Assembly: GCA_018970845.1 (NCBI GenBank)
Contig: JAGWVO010000054.1
Span: 1-14,193 of the forward strand
Source of the DNA: Planctomycetota bacterium
GTDB lineage: Bacteria; Planctomycetota; Planctomycetia; Gemmatales; Gemmataceae
DNA length: 14,193 bases
Direction: 5' to 3'
Part shown: piece by piece, positions 1-7,574 of the stretch
Layout: each line of letters begins with the position of its first letter
How positions within the stretch are numbered: position 1 is the stretch's first letter
Position numbers and translations under genes: made by a program
The notes under the pieces: model-generated
The model's database searches: none
Seen by the model: the letters and a program-made list of their open reading frames with translations, nothing else
Told to the model about the DNA's origin: nothing

Positions 1-76
1 ACGCACGGCGCTCACCAAGTCACACGCTCATGGACGGCGCTCACCAACCGATACGCGAACGCACGGCGCTCACCAA
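1..76. repeat. End of a 29-bp-period interspersed repeat array
   Basis: The 14-bp core ACGGCGCTCACCAA occurs three times without mismatch, at 5-18, 34-47 and 63-76, so the period is exactly 29 bp. The two 15-nt intervals (19-33 and 48-62) differ but share a few aligned bases, including ACGC at interval positions 6-9. Copies 1 and 3 are identical over 18 bp. The array probably continues to the left, outside the window. The period is not a multiple of three, the intervals are too short for CRISPR spacers, and I see no coding function. It ends about 105 bp before the peptidase gene. Confidence 0.8.
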
Positions 77-180
77 ATACATGGAGGGTCTGGTTCCGGG
101 CGCGCGCCGTCCCCACGCCGCCCACCGCCAATCCGGTGCCGTTTCCGTAGCATGGCTGATGGCCCGACGGAATGATTTGC

Positions 181-1290
181 ATGCCTTCGCCGTTCGACCA
201 TGCCGCCCGCCGCGAGCGCCTGAGGCACCAACTGGGGGCCTTGGGCGTGGGCCTGTTCCTGGTGAGCCGTGCCGTCAATGTGCGCTACCTGACCGGTTTC
301 ACGGGAGACAGCACCGCGCTGCTGTGCCTGCAGGGGCAGGAGCTCCTCGTCAGCGACGGCCGGTACGCCGAGCAACTCCAGCGGGAATGCCCCGGCCTCG
401 AGGTGTTCATCCGTCCGCCTGGCGTGACGCTTCCCATGGCCCTGGGCGAAGTGCTCAAGGCCACGGGTGCCCGGTCGGTGGGGTTTGAGTCGGCCCATGT
501 GAGCGTCGCCGACCTCGGCACCTGGCAGGGCATCGTCAAGGATGCCGAGTGGAAGCCGTGCGCCGATGTGGTGGAGGCGTTCAGGCGGGTGAAGGACGAC
601 GCCGAGTTGGCCTGCATCCGGCGGGCGATCGGCATGGCGGAAAGGGCCTACCAATCGATCGAACCGCTGCTCGACCGTGTGCCCTCGGAGGCGGAAGCGG
701 CGGCGGAACTGGAACACCTGATGCGTCGGCAGGGCGCCGTGGGCGCGGCGTTCGCCACGATCGTGGGCGCGGGCGCCAACGCGGCGTTGCCGCACTACCA
801 CCCCAAGGCGGGCGCGCCGTTGGCGGGATCAACCCATGTGTTGGTAGACTGGGGTGCCCAAGAAGAATGGGGCTACAGGAGCGACCTGACAAGAGTGAAA
901 GCATGGCAACCAGTCGCCGGCACCCCTACCTTAAATGCAGCCCACGCCGCGGCGGTGTCGGCGCAGGCCGCCGGCGCCGAGGCGCTCAGGCCGGGAAACA
1001 CCGCCGGCGATGTGGATTTGGCGGTTCGGGCCGTGCTGGCGCGCCATGGGGTTGAGGATCTGTTCATCCATGGAAGCGGGCACGGAATCGGCCTGGATAT
1101 CCATGAGGCGCCGTTCTTCCGGCCGGGAAATCCGCAGAAGCTGGAAGCCGGCATGGTGGTGACGCTCGAACCCGGAATATATTGTCCGGGAAGACTTGGC
1201 GTGAGGGTCGAGGACGACTTCCTGGTGACCAACGAGGGCGGGGTGCGCCTGAGCCACCTGCCGCGTGAACTGGGACTGGATCTGGGATAA
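181..1290 (+). CDS. M24 family Xaa-Pro peptidase (aminopeptidase P / prolidase-like)
   Basis: This is a cytoplasmic metallopeptidase of the pita-bread fold that should cleave peptides next to proline. Residues 1-125 form the creatinase-like N-terminal domain (NVRYLTGFTGDS near 33-44). Residues 140-365 are the catalytic domain. All five metal ligands are visible: D224 (VDWGA), D235 (SDLTR), H301 (SGHGIG), E330 (TLEPGIY) and E344 (RVEDDF). The auxiliary histidine region (PHYHP, near 204-208) is also present. The length, 369 aa, is normal for the bacterial YqhT/PepQ-like type. I chose the ATG at 181 because a weak ACGGA lies 9 nt upstream; an in-frame ATG at 172 would add three residues and has no ribosome site. 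The gene lies 17 bp before accB, probably in the same operon, and a peptidase of this family next to accBC is a known arrangement. Whether it acts on dipeptides or longer peptides cannot be told. Confidence 0.93.
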   Translation: MPSPFDHAARRERLRHQLGALGVGLFLVSRAVNVRYLTGFTGDSTALLCLQGQELLVSDGRYAEQLQRECPGLEVFIRPPGVTLPMALGEVLKATGARSVGFESAHVSVADLGTWQGIVKDAEWKPCADVVEAFRRVKDDAELACIRRAIGMAERAYQSIEPLLDRVPSEAEAAAELEHLMRRQGAVGAAFATIVGAGANAALPHYHPKAGAPLAGSTHVLVDWGAQEEWGYRSDLTRVKAWQPVAGTPTLNAAHAAAVSAQAAGAEALRPGNTAGDVDLAVRAVLARHGVEDLFIHGSGHGIGLDIHEAPFFRPGNPQKLEAGMVVTLEPGIYCPGRLGVRVEDDFLVTNEGGVRLSHLPRELGLDLG

Positions 1291-1292
1291 GC

Positions 1293-1301
1293 GAGAAGGA
1301 G
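1293..1301 (+). promoter_or_regulatory. Ribosome binding site fixing the GTG start of accB
   Basis: The purine-rich GAGAAGGAG directly follows the peptidase stop codon. It ends 6 nt before the GTG at 1308, supporting that non-ATG start and close coupling of the two genes. Confidence 0.6.
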
Positions 1302-1307
1302 CCTGCC

Positions 1308-1811
1308 GTGGCAGAGGAAAGCGGTCCGAGCCCGTTCGATGTGCGCACCGTGCGCGACCTTGTCGGCCTGATGAGCCGGCACGACCTGGCGGAACTCGAA
1401 CTGGCCGATGGCGACCGGTCGATCAAGCTGAAGCGCGCGGTTCCGGCCCCGCTGGCGGTGACGGCGATTCCGGCGGTTGCCGCCGCGCCCGTGGCGATGG
1501 CGCACCATCCGGCGCCGGCGCCGCTGGCACCCGCCCCGGCGGCCGAGCCGGCCAAGCCGGCCAAGCCGCTGCTCGAGATCAAGAGCCCCACCCCCGGCAC
1601 CTATTACGCCTCCCCCAAGCCGACCGACCCGGCGTTCGTGCAGGTGGGCAGCAAGGTCAACCCCGGCACCATCGTCTGCATCATCGAGGCGATGAAGATC
1701 TTCAACGAGATCCCGGCCGACCTCACGGGCACCATCGCCGAGGTGTGCGTGGAGAACAAGCAACCGGTGGAATACGGGCAGGTGCTGTTCCGGGTCGATC
1801 CCTCGGCCTGA
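1308..1811 (+). CDS. accB: Biotin carboxyl carrier protein of acetyl-CoA carboxylase
   Basis: This protein carries biotin, which AccC carboxylates and the AccAD transferase then uses to make malonyl-CoA for fatty acid synthesis in the cytoplasm. Of its 167 aa, residues 1-45 are the N-terminal domain (VRDLVGLMSRHDLAELEL). Residues 46-87 are a flexible Ala/Pro-rich linker. Residues 88-166 are the biotinyl domain with the attachment motif IIEAMKIFNEI, where K130 should be biotinylated. The family consensus is EAMKLMNEI, so IF replaces LM here. The PTPGTYY..P segment (residues 94-103) before the biotinyl core matches the bacterial AccB type rather than a pyruvate carboxylase fragment. The start is GTG with a good ribosome site. 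accC follows after 32 bp, the classical accBC operon. The transferase genes are not in the window. Confidence 0.96.
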   Translation: MAEESGPSPFDVRTVRDLVGLMSRHDLAELELADGDRSIKLKRAVPAPLAVTAIPAVAAAPVAMAHHPAPAPLAPAPAAEPAKPAKPLLEIKSPTPGTYYASPKPTDPAFVQVGSKVNPGTIVCIIEAMKIFNEIPADLTGTIAEVCVENKQPVEYGQVLFRVDPSA

Positions 1812-1843
1812 TCGCCGGCAACCCAGCAGATTGAGTGAGTTCC

Positions 1844-3196
1844 ATGTTTCAACGCATCCTGGTGGCCAACCGCGGCGAGATCGCCCTGCGCGTGATCCGC
1901 GCCTGCAAGGACATGGGCATCGAGGTGGTGGCGGTGTTTTCCGAGGCCGACCGGGGGGCGCCGTACCTCGCGCTCGCCGACCAGGCCATCTGCATCGGCC
2001 CGGCCGTGGCGGCGGAAAGCTACCTCAACATCCCGCGCATCATCTCCGCCGCGGAAATCGGCGACGTGCAGGCCATCCATCCCGGCTACGGCTTCCTCTC
2101 CGAGAACGCCCATTTCGCCGAGGTCTGCCGCTCGTGCAAGATCGAGTTCATCGGCCCGCCCGAGCAGGCGATGCGCCAGCTTGGCAACAAGAACGAGGCG
2201 CGCAAGCTCGCCATGGCCGCCAAGGTTCCCGTGGTGCCCGGCAGCGAGGGGCTGATCACCGAGGAGGGCGAGGCGCTCAAGCTGGCCCATGAGATGGGCT
2301 ACCCGGTGCTCATCAAGGCGGCGGCGGGCGGCGGCGGGCGCGGAATGCGCGTCGCCCACAACGACATCAGCCTCAAGACCGGCCTCGCCTCGGCCAGGCA
2401 GGAGGCCGAGAGCGCCTTCAAGGACGGCTCGGTCTACCTCGAAAAATACATCGAGCATCCCCGCCATGTGGAGGTGCAGGTGCTGGGCGACCGCCACGGC
2501 AATGTGGTGCACCTTTACGAACGCGACTGCTCGCTGCAGCGCCGTCACCAGAAGCTGGTGGAGGAGTCTCCCGGCCCCAACCTCCCCGACAGCGTCCGCC
2601 AGGAACTTTGCCAGGCCGCCGTGCGCCTCGTGAAGACCGCCGGCTACTATTCCGCCGGCACCTGCGAATTCCTCGTCGACAAGAACAACCGGTTCTACTT
2701 CATCGAGGTGAACGCCCGCATCCAGGTGGAGCACCCGGTCACCGAATTGGTGACGGGCATCGACCTCGTGCAGCAGCAGATCCGCGTCGCCGCGGGCGAG
2801 AAGCTCGCCTTCACCCAGGCCGACATCCCCCATCGGGGCTCGGCGATCGAGGTGCGCATCAACGCCGAGGATCCGGCCGCGGGGTTCCGCCCGTCGCCCG
2901 GCGTCATCACCGCCTGGAGGCCGCCGGGCGGCCCCGGCATCCGGCTCGACACCCATGTCTCCGCCGGCTACCGCGTGCCCCCCAACTACGACTCCCTCGT
3001 CGCCAAGCTGCTTGTTTACCGCCCCACCCGCGACCAGGCGATCGACACCATGCGCCGCGCGCTGTCCGAGTTCCATGTCGAGGGGATCAAGACCACCATC
3101 CCGATCCTGCGCGACATCTTCAACGACATCGCCTTCCGCGAAGGCAAGGTGGACACCACCTACATCGAGCGGACCTACCTGAAGAAGGAAACCTGA
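1844..3196 (+). CDS. accC: Biotin carboxylase subunit of acetyl-CoA carboxylase
   Basis: The enzyme carboxylates the biotin on AccB using ATP and bicarbonate. At 450 aa it is almost exactly the family length (449 in E. coli). The N-terminal fold opens with MFQRILVANRGEIALRVI. The ATP-grasp glycine loop is KAAAGGGGRGMRV. Next come HPRHVEVQVLGD, the ERDCSLQRRHQKLVEESP segment and the active-site stretch EVNARIQVEHPVTE, which holds the metal-binding Glu and Asn and the catalytic Arg. The C-terminal domain has INAEDP and ends without a biotinyl or transferase domain, so this is a stand-alone subunit, not pyruvate or propionyl-CoA carboxylase. I start at the ATG at 1844 because MF..ILVANRGEIA is the usual beginning; a GTG at 1835 would add three residues. 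Cotranscription with accB is likely. Confidence 0.96.
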   Translation: MFQRILVANRGEIALRVIRACKDMGIEVVAVFSEADRGAPYLALADQAICIGPAVAAESYLNIPRIISAAEIGDVQAIHPGYGFLSENAHFAEVCRSCKIEFIGPPEQAMRQLGNKNEARKLAMAAKVPVVPGSEGLITEEGEALKLAHEMGYPVLIKAAAGGGGRGMRVAHNDISLKTGLASARQEAESAFKDGSVYLEKYIEHPRHVEVQVLGDRHGNVVHLYERDCSLQRRHQKLVEESPGPNLPDSVRQELCQAAVRLVKTAGYYSAGTCEFLVDKNNRFYFIEVNARIQVEHPVTELVTGIDLVQQQIRVAAGEKLAFTQADIPHRGSAIEVRINAEDPAAGFRPSPGVITAWRPPGGPGIRLDTHVSAGYRVPPNYDSLVAKLLVYRPTRDQAIDTMRRALSEFHVEGIKTTIPILRDIFNDIAFREGKVDTTYIERTYLKKET

Positions 3197-3212
3197 TCCC
3201 CGGAGTGCCGAC

Positions 3213-5384
3213 ATGGTCGCTTGGCTGGTCCTGGCGGTATTCGGGGCCGACGCCCCGGCGGACATGCTCGCGGAACGGCTCGCCCGCGAGGCGAAGCCGG
3301 CGCTCCTCGCCGTGAGGTCGCAAGGACGCGACGGCAAGTTCCAGTCGCTGGGCACCGGATTCCTCATCAAGCCCGACCTCGCCGTGACGAACCACCATGT
3401 CATCGGCGACGGCAGGGACTTCATCCTGGAGGACTCCGGCGGCGGCACGCGCAAGGTGATCGCCGTGGAGGCCGTCGACCGCGACTCCGACCTCGCCCTG
3501 CTCAGGCTCGAGCCACCCAAGGGCAAGCCCCCCGCCGTTCTGGCCCTGGGCGACTCCGCCAAGGTGGCCGAGGGCGCGCCCGTGGTGGCGCTTGGAAATC
3601 CCCGAGGGCTCACCTTCAGCGTGGTCGCGGGCGTGCTGTCCGGCCGGCGGGAGATCGAGGGCCGCGACATGCTCCAGGTGGCCATGCCCGTCGAGCCCGG
3701 CAACAGCGGCGGGCCGCTGCTCGACCGCGCCGGCAAGGTTGTCGGCGTCATCACCAGCAAGTCGCTGGTCACCCCCAACCTCGGGTTCGCCGTCCCCTCC
3801 GAGCGCGTCCAGCCGCTGGTGGACAAGCCCACCCCGGTGCGCCTCGCCGCCTGGCTCACCCTGGGCAAGCTCGACCCGGATCGCTGGCGGCCGCTGTCCG
3901 ACGCCCGCTGGACCCGCTCGGGGGGAACCATCCGCGCCGAGGGAGGCTCGCAGGGCTTCGGCAACCGCGCGCTCTGCCTGAGGCAGGGGCCCATGCCGGA
4001 GCTTCCATGCGAGATCTCCGTCCGCGTCAAGCTGGGCGACGAGTCGGGCGCCGCGGGCCTCGTGTTCTGCTCCGACGGGGGCGACAAGCATTACGGATTT
4101 TACCCCTCCGGCGGAGGGCTCAGGCTCACCCGCTTCGACGGGCCGGATGTCTATTCGTGGAAGATCCTCGCGCAGGCGTCGTCGCCGGCGTACCGCAAGG
4201 GCGAATGGAACTGGCTTTCGGTGAGGCTGGAAAAGGACCGCGTCATCTGCCGCGTGAACGAGACGGTGGTGTTCAACGAGGCCGACGCGGCGCTCCGGGG
4301 AGGGGCGGCGGGCCTGGCCAAGTTCCGCGACACGGTGGCGGAGTTCCAGTCGTTCCGCGTGGGCCGCGAGCCGGCGGTGGCCCTGCCGACCCAGGCCGAC
4401 CGCGCGAGGGCCGGCAAGGCGGTGGGCGACCGGATGAGCGACTCCGCGGCGCTCGACAACCTGGCGAAACTCGGACCGCTCGCCGCCGACGCCCTCCGCG
4501 AGGAGGCGCGCGAACTCGAGGCCCGCGCCAGGCGACTGAAAACCCTCGCCGACGCCACGCGGCACCGGACGGCGCTCGAGGCGATCTCGCGGCACCTCAA
4601 GGAACCCGAGGGGCCCGGATGGCTCGCCAAGGGCGCCCTGCTCCTGGCGCGCATCGACCGCGACGACATTGATGTCGAGGAGCGGCTCGACGAGGTGGCC
4701 CGGCTGGCCAGGCGCGCCGGGGAGGCGGCCAAGGGTGCCCCCGACCCCGCCGCCAGGCTCGACGCCTTCCTGTTCGAGGAACTCGGTTTCCACGGGGCCC
4801 GCGCGGAATACCACCACCACTCCAACAGCGACCTCGCCTCGCTTCTTGACGACAGGGAGGGGATGCCGCTGACCTTGGCGATGCTCTACCTGGAAATCGG
4901 CTGGCGGATGGGCCTCAAGCTCGACGGGATCGGGCTACCGGGGCATTTCATCGTGAGGTTGAACCGGGAGGGAGCCAAGCCGGTGTTCGTGGATGTGCAC
5001 GGCCGGGGCAAGAGGCTGGCCGAGGCCGACCTGCCGGCGCTGGCCGGCCTGCCGGGCGGCGCCGCCTTGCCCAAGGGAGTGCTGGAGGCGATGCCGCGAC
5101 GGGCGATGCTGGCGCGCATGGCCCGCAACCTGGCGGGCTCGGCCGGCCGCGCCGACGACGAAGCGGGCCAGTTGCGGCATTACGACGCGCTGCTGCTGAT
5201 CGACCCGGAAAGCGGCGTGGAGCGCGGAGCGCGCGCGATGCTGCGGGCCCGCTTGGGCGATTATTCCGGGGCGCTCGCCGACATCGACCTGCTGATTGAC
5301 AACCCTCCCGAGGGGGTTGATGCCGACAAGCTGGCGGCGCTCCGCCGCCGCCTGGCCGAGGAGGCCCAGCGGGCCCCGAGGTAG
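3213..5384 (+). CDS. Multidomain HtrA-like serine protease with beta-sandwich and SirB1 transglutaminase-like domains
   Basis: A 723-aa fusion. Residues 1-14 are a short hydrophobic start that could be a weak signal peptide; the n-region has no positive charge. Residues 22-203 are a trypsin-like protease of HtrA type with H62 (TNHHV), D93 (DSDLALL) and S165 (GNSGGP), so it should be active. No PDZ domain follows. Instead, residues 215-386 look like the concanavalin-like beta-sandwich of the DUF1080/LamG kind (GLVFCSDGGDKHYGFY, EWNWLSVRLEKDRVICRVN). Residues 395-460 are Ala/Arg-rich and probably helical. Residues 475-610 match the SirB1 transglutaminase-like family (HSNSDLASLLDDREGMPLTL, GIGLPGHFIVRL). 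No cysteine exists after residue 480, so a cysteine-protease mechanism is excluded there. Residues 650-720 resemble a TPR pair. The start has GGAG 7 nt upstream. It lies 16 bp after accC, probably cotranscribed. Substrate and cell location are unknown; envelope quality control is only a guess. Confidence 0.85.
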   Translation: MVAWLVLAVFGADAPADMLAERLAREAKPALLAVRSQGRDGKFQSLGTGFLIKPDLAVTNHHVIGDGRDFILEDSGGGTRKVIAVEAVDRDSDLALLRLEPPKGKPPAVLALGDSAKVAEGAPVVALGNPRGLTFSVVAGVLSGRREIEGRDMLQVAMPVEPGNSGGPLLDRAGKVVGVITSKSLVTPNLGFAVPSERVQPLVDKPTPVRLAAWLTLGKLDPDRWRPLSDARWTRSGGTIRAEGGSQGFGNRALCLRQGPMPELPCEISVRVKLGDESGAAGLVFCSDGGDKHYGFYPSGGGLRLTRFDGPDVYSWKILAQASSPAYRKGEWNWLSVRLEKDRVICRVNETVVFNEADAALRGGAAGLAKFRDTVAEFQSFRVGREPAVALPTQADRARAGKAVGDRMSDSAALDNLAKLGPLAADALREEARELEARARRLKTLADATRHRTALEAISRHLKEPEGPGWLAKGALLLARIDRDDIDVEERLDEVARLARRAGEAAKGAPDPAARLDAFLFEELGFHGARAEYHHHSNSDLASLLDDREGMPLTLAMLYLEIGWRMGLKLDGIGLPGHFIVRLNREGAKPVFVDVHGRGKRLAEADLPALAGLPGGAALPKGVLEAMPRRAMLARMARNLAGSAGRADDEAGQLRHYDALLLIDPESGVERGARAMLRARLGDYSGALADIDLLIDNPPEGVDADKLAALRRRLAEEAQRAPR

Positions 5385-5406
5385 GCTCACCGGGCCGCGA
5401 CGCGGC

Positions 5407-6336
5407 TCAAGCCCGCGGCTTCCAGCCCGCCGCGCAGCCCACGGCCTCGGCGACGGACGCAACTCCCAGCGCCTCGAGCGCGCCGGGCAGCGCCTCGATG
5501 GCCCTGAGCGCGGCGCCCGGATCGTAAAAGTTCACCGTGCCCATCTGCACCGCCGATGCCCCGGCGACGAGGTAGTCCATGACATCGTCGATGGTGGCGA
5601 TGCCGCCGATGCCGACGATGGGCAGGCCGGGCACGGCGCGCGCGACATTCCAGACGCAACGCAGCGACAAAGGCTTGATGGCGGGCCCGGAAAGCCCGCC
5701 CGGGCCGTTGCCGAGGTACGGGCGGCGCCGGCGCCAGTCGAGGACGATGCCCGGGAAGGTGTTGGTGAGGCTCACGGCGTCGGCGCCGGAATCGGCAGCG
5801 GACCGCGCGATGGCCGGCAGGTCGGTCACCAGCGGGGTGAGCTTGGCGATGATCGGCAGGCTAGGGCAGGCGTCGCGGCACGAGCGCACGACGCGGCCGC
5901 ACGCCTGCGGGTTGGTGGCGAAGTCGATGCCCCCGGCGACATTCGGGCAGGAGAGGTTGAGTTCCAGCGCGGCGATCCCCTCCAGGCCGCGGGCCATGGC
6001 GGCCATCGCCGGGAACTCATCCTCCGCCTTGGCGGCGATGTTGAGGATCACCGGACAGCCGACGCCCCTCAGGTAGGGGAGGTGATGGTGGAGGAAATGG
6101 CCGAGGCCGTCGTTGTCGAGGCCGATGGCGTTGAGCATGCCGCTGGCGGTCTCGACGGTGCGGGGGGGCGGGTTGCCGGCCCGGGGGGCCATGGTGACCG
6201 TCTTGGGGACGATGCCGCCCAGCCGCGACAGCTCGGTGACCCCCTCCATCTCGCGGGCGTAGCCGAAGGTGCCGGAGGCGACGAGCACGGGATTGGGAAG
6301 GCGAAGGCGTCCAAGACGGGTGGACAGGTCGGCCAT
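5407..6336 (-). CDS. pyrD: Dihydroorotate dehydrogenase, class 1B catalytic subunit
   Basis: This FMN enzyme oxidises dihydroorotate to orotate, the fourth step of pyrimidine synthesis, in the cytoplasm. It is a single TIM barrel of 309 aa. The catalytic base is a cysteine, C130 in ELNLSCPNV, which marks class 1; the membrane class 2 enzyme uses serine. Other family motifs are NPVLVASGTFGY at the N-terminus, PKTVT (K45), AKLTP (K165), LTNT, the FMN phosphate loops GIGGI (241-245) and GASAVQMGT (259-267). The overall pattern fits class 1B (NAD-dependent, PyrDK). Its electron-transfer partner PyrK is not in the window. I use the ATG at 6336, which overlaps the TGA of the upstream gene by one base (TGATG) with GGGGGCGAG just before it; a GTG one codon earlier is also possible. 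It converges on the protease gene with only 22 bp between stops. Confidence 0.94.
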   Translation of the reverse strand: MADLSTRLGRLRLPNPVLVASGTFGYAREMEGVTELSRLGGIVPKTVTMAPRAGNPPPRTVETASGMLNAIGLDNDGLGHFLHHHLPYLRGVGCPVILNIAAKAEDEFPAMAAMARGLEGIAALELNLSCPNVAGGIDFATNPQACGRVVRSCRDACPSLPIIAKLTPLVTDLPAIARSAADSGADAVSLTNTFPGIVLDWRRRRPYLGNGPGGLSGPAIKPLSLRCVWNVARAVPGLPIVGIGGIATIDDVMDYLVAGASAVQMGTVNFYDPGAALRAIEALPGALEALGVASVAEAVGCAAGWKPRA

Positions 6337-7469
6337 CACTCGCCCCCGCCCGAGCTGGCTCCCCGCAGCGACTGCGCGGGGTCGGCCATGTCGGAGGAAA
6401 AGAAGGTTCCGCGGTCGCGGATGATCGCCTGGGGCGGCAACTGCGCCGAGGCGGTGCGGACGGACGGGTTGCGCTTGAACGCGGTGCCGATGGCCAGCAC
6501 CTCGATCATCCCCCCGGCCATGTCGTGCACGAACAGCTTGACATCGAGCACCCCGTCGGCGCCGATCTCGGTGGCCTCCTTGCGGACATGGGAGAGGCAG
6601 TTTTCCCGGGCGTCGTAGACGAGCCGGGTCATGGAATTGACCTCGCCGCGGGAGAACGAGCTGAAGAAGGCCCTGAGGCCGCCGCCGATGCCCATGGAAA
6701 CGACGCTGCTGGCCATGAGGAGCCTGAGCGGCTGGAAGCCGAGCTGGGTGAGGTTCCAGAGTTCCTCGCCGGTGAGCTCGGAGGTGAAGGGGCGTTCGGG
6801 ATTTCCCAGGCCGGGGTGGCGGCTGGCCGTGCCGACCAGCACCATCTCCTTCACCCCGGCGCCGAAGGGCTGGATGGAAGTCTGGATGTCCACGACGCAG
6901 TTGGCGCCGACCTTCCTGGCCTCGGCCTCGATGCGCTCCAGCGCCAGGTGCCGGGTGCGGTTGATCATTCCGGAAAGGGCGTCAACCTCGCCGCCGGCCA
7001 TCGAGGAGAAGGCGGCCCAGATGTTGCCCCCGGCGCCCAGGGCGTAGGCGACATTTCCCATGACGAAATGGATCGGCTCGTAGCCGGAGTCGAGCTGGCA
7101 GAAAAGGTCCTGCCCCGAGCAGGCGGAACTGAAGAACGGCCGGTCGCCCGAGCGCTTCACGGCCGAGCCGATGGCCAGGAACTCGACCATGTTGCCCAGG
7201 CGCTTCACCTCGGTGACCACGCCCGTGAGCCCGTCGGCGCCATGCTGGCGGGCCTCGGCCTCCATGCGGTCGAGCGCGGTGTGCCGCCCCTCGACGATGA
7301 GGCCGGTGATGTCGGTGAGCTCGCCGCCGGCGAATGTCTTGAGGCCGGTGGTCAGGCCGCGGACGAATCCCTGGGAGTGGACGCTGTTGCCGACCACGAG
7401 GCCGCCGGGAGCGATGTCCTTCTGCGCCAGGCACCAGATCTCGTTGCCGGAAAGCCCGGTGATCATCAT
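6336..7469 (-). CDS. Protein of three tandem YbjQ-type (UPF0145) domains
   Basis: A 377-aa protein with three diverged copies of one unit of about 105-115 residues, roughly 4-106, 113-217 and 228-333. Each unit opens with a lead-in such as SGNEIWCL, SGQDLFCQL or TGEELWNL. It then has a G/S-rich strand (VGNSVHSQG, MGNVAYALG, ASSVVSMG), a GGE or RGE turn, an R...L.R...EA...GA helix and ends with AIGSAVKR, VGTASRH or AIGTAFKR. The helix plus the closing strand is the signature of the YbjQ/UPF0145 family, often called heavy-metal-binding although the biochemical role is unknown. Family members are usually single domains of about 105 aa that form pentamers, so a covalent triple copy is unusual. 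The tail (345-377) is low complexity. No signal peptide is seen. I chose the ATG at 7469 (GGAG 9 nt upstream, next to the first repeat); an ATG at 7526 would add 19 residues. It is translationally coupled to pyrD. Confidence 0.85.
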   Translation of the reverse strand: MMITGLSGNEIWCLAQKDIAPGGLVVGNSVHSQGFVRGLTTGLKTFAGGELTDITGLIVEGRHTALDRMEAEARQHGADGLTGVVTEVKRLGNMVEFLAIGSAVKRSGDRPFFSSACSGQDLFCQLDSGYEPIHFVMGNVAYALGAGGNIWAAFSSMAGGEVDALSGMINRTRHLALERIEAEARKVGANCVVDIQTSIQPFGAGVKEMVLVGTASRHPGLGNPERPFTSELTGEELWNLTQLGFQPLRLLMASSVVSMGIGGGLRAFFSSFSRGEVNSMTRLVYDARENCLSHVRKEATEIGADGVLDVKLFVHDMAGGMIEVLAIGTAFKRNPSVRTASAQLPPQAIIRDRGTFFSSDMADPAQSLRGASSGGGE

Positions 7470-7478
7470 GTCCGGAAT

Positions 7479-7482
7479 CTCC
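7479..7482 (-). promoter_or_regulatory. Shine-Dalgarno GGAG deciding the YbjQ-protein start
   Basis: On the reverse strand GGAG lies 9 nt before the double ATG at 7469/7466. The upstream in-frame ATG at 7526 has no comparable site, which is why the shorter protein is preferred. Confidence 0.45.
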
Positions 7483-7574
7483 GACAAAAATCGCGATTTG
7501 GCGCGTGGTTGCGACAGGGTGCCCATGATGCCCGGCGATCACGATTCGGCGGGGAACCAACTTGGGGCGCCACA

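Noticed and set aside
1..76. CRISPR array
   Set aside because: Core of 14 bp and intervals of 15 nt are too short, intervals share bases, and no cas gene is present.
1604..4087. 827-codon open frame on the reverse strand, opposite accB, accC and the protease
   Set aside because: It is an antisense shadow of GC-rich genes; the forward frames carry clear family motifs and this one is low-complexity Arg/Gly/Asp-rich.
3120..4820. 566-codon reverse open frame opposite the protease gene
   Set aside because: Composition is typical of antisense GC-rich DNA and there is no recognisable domain.
5296..6618. 440-codon forward open frame opposite pyrD
   Set aside because: It is antisense to a gene with intact catalytic motifs and has no domain or ribosome site.
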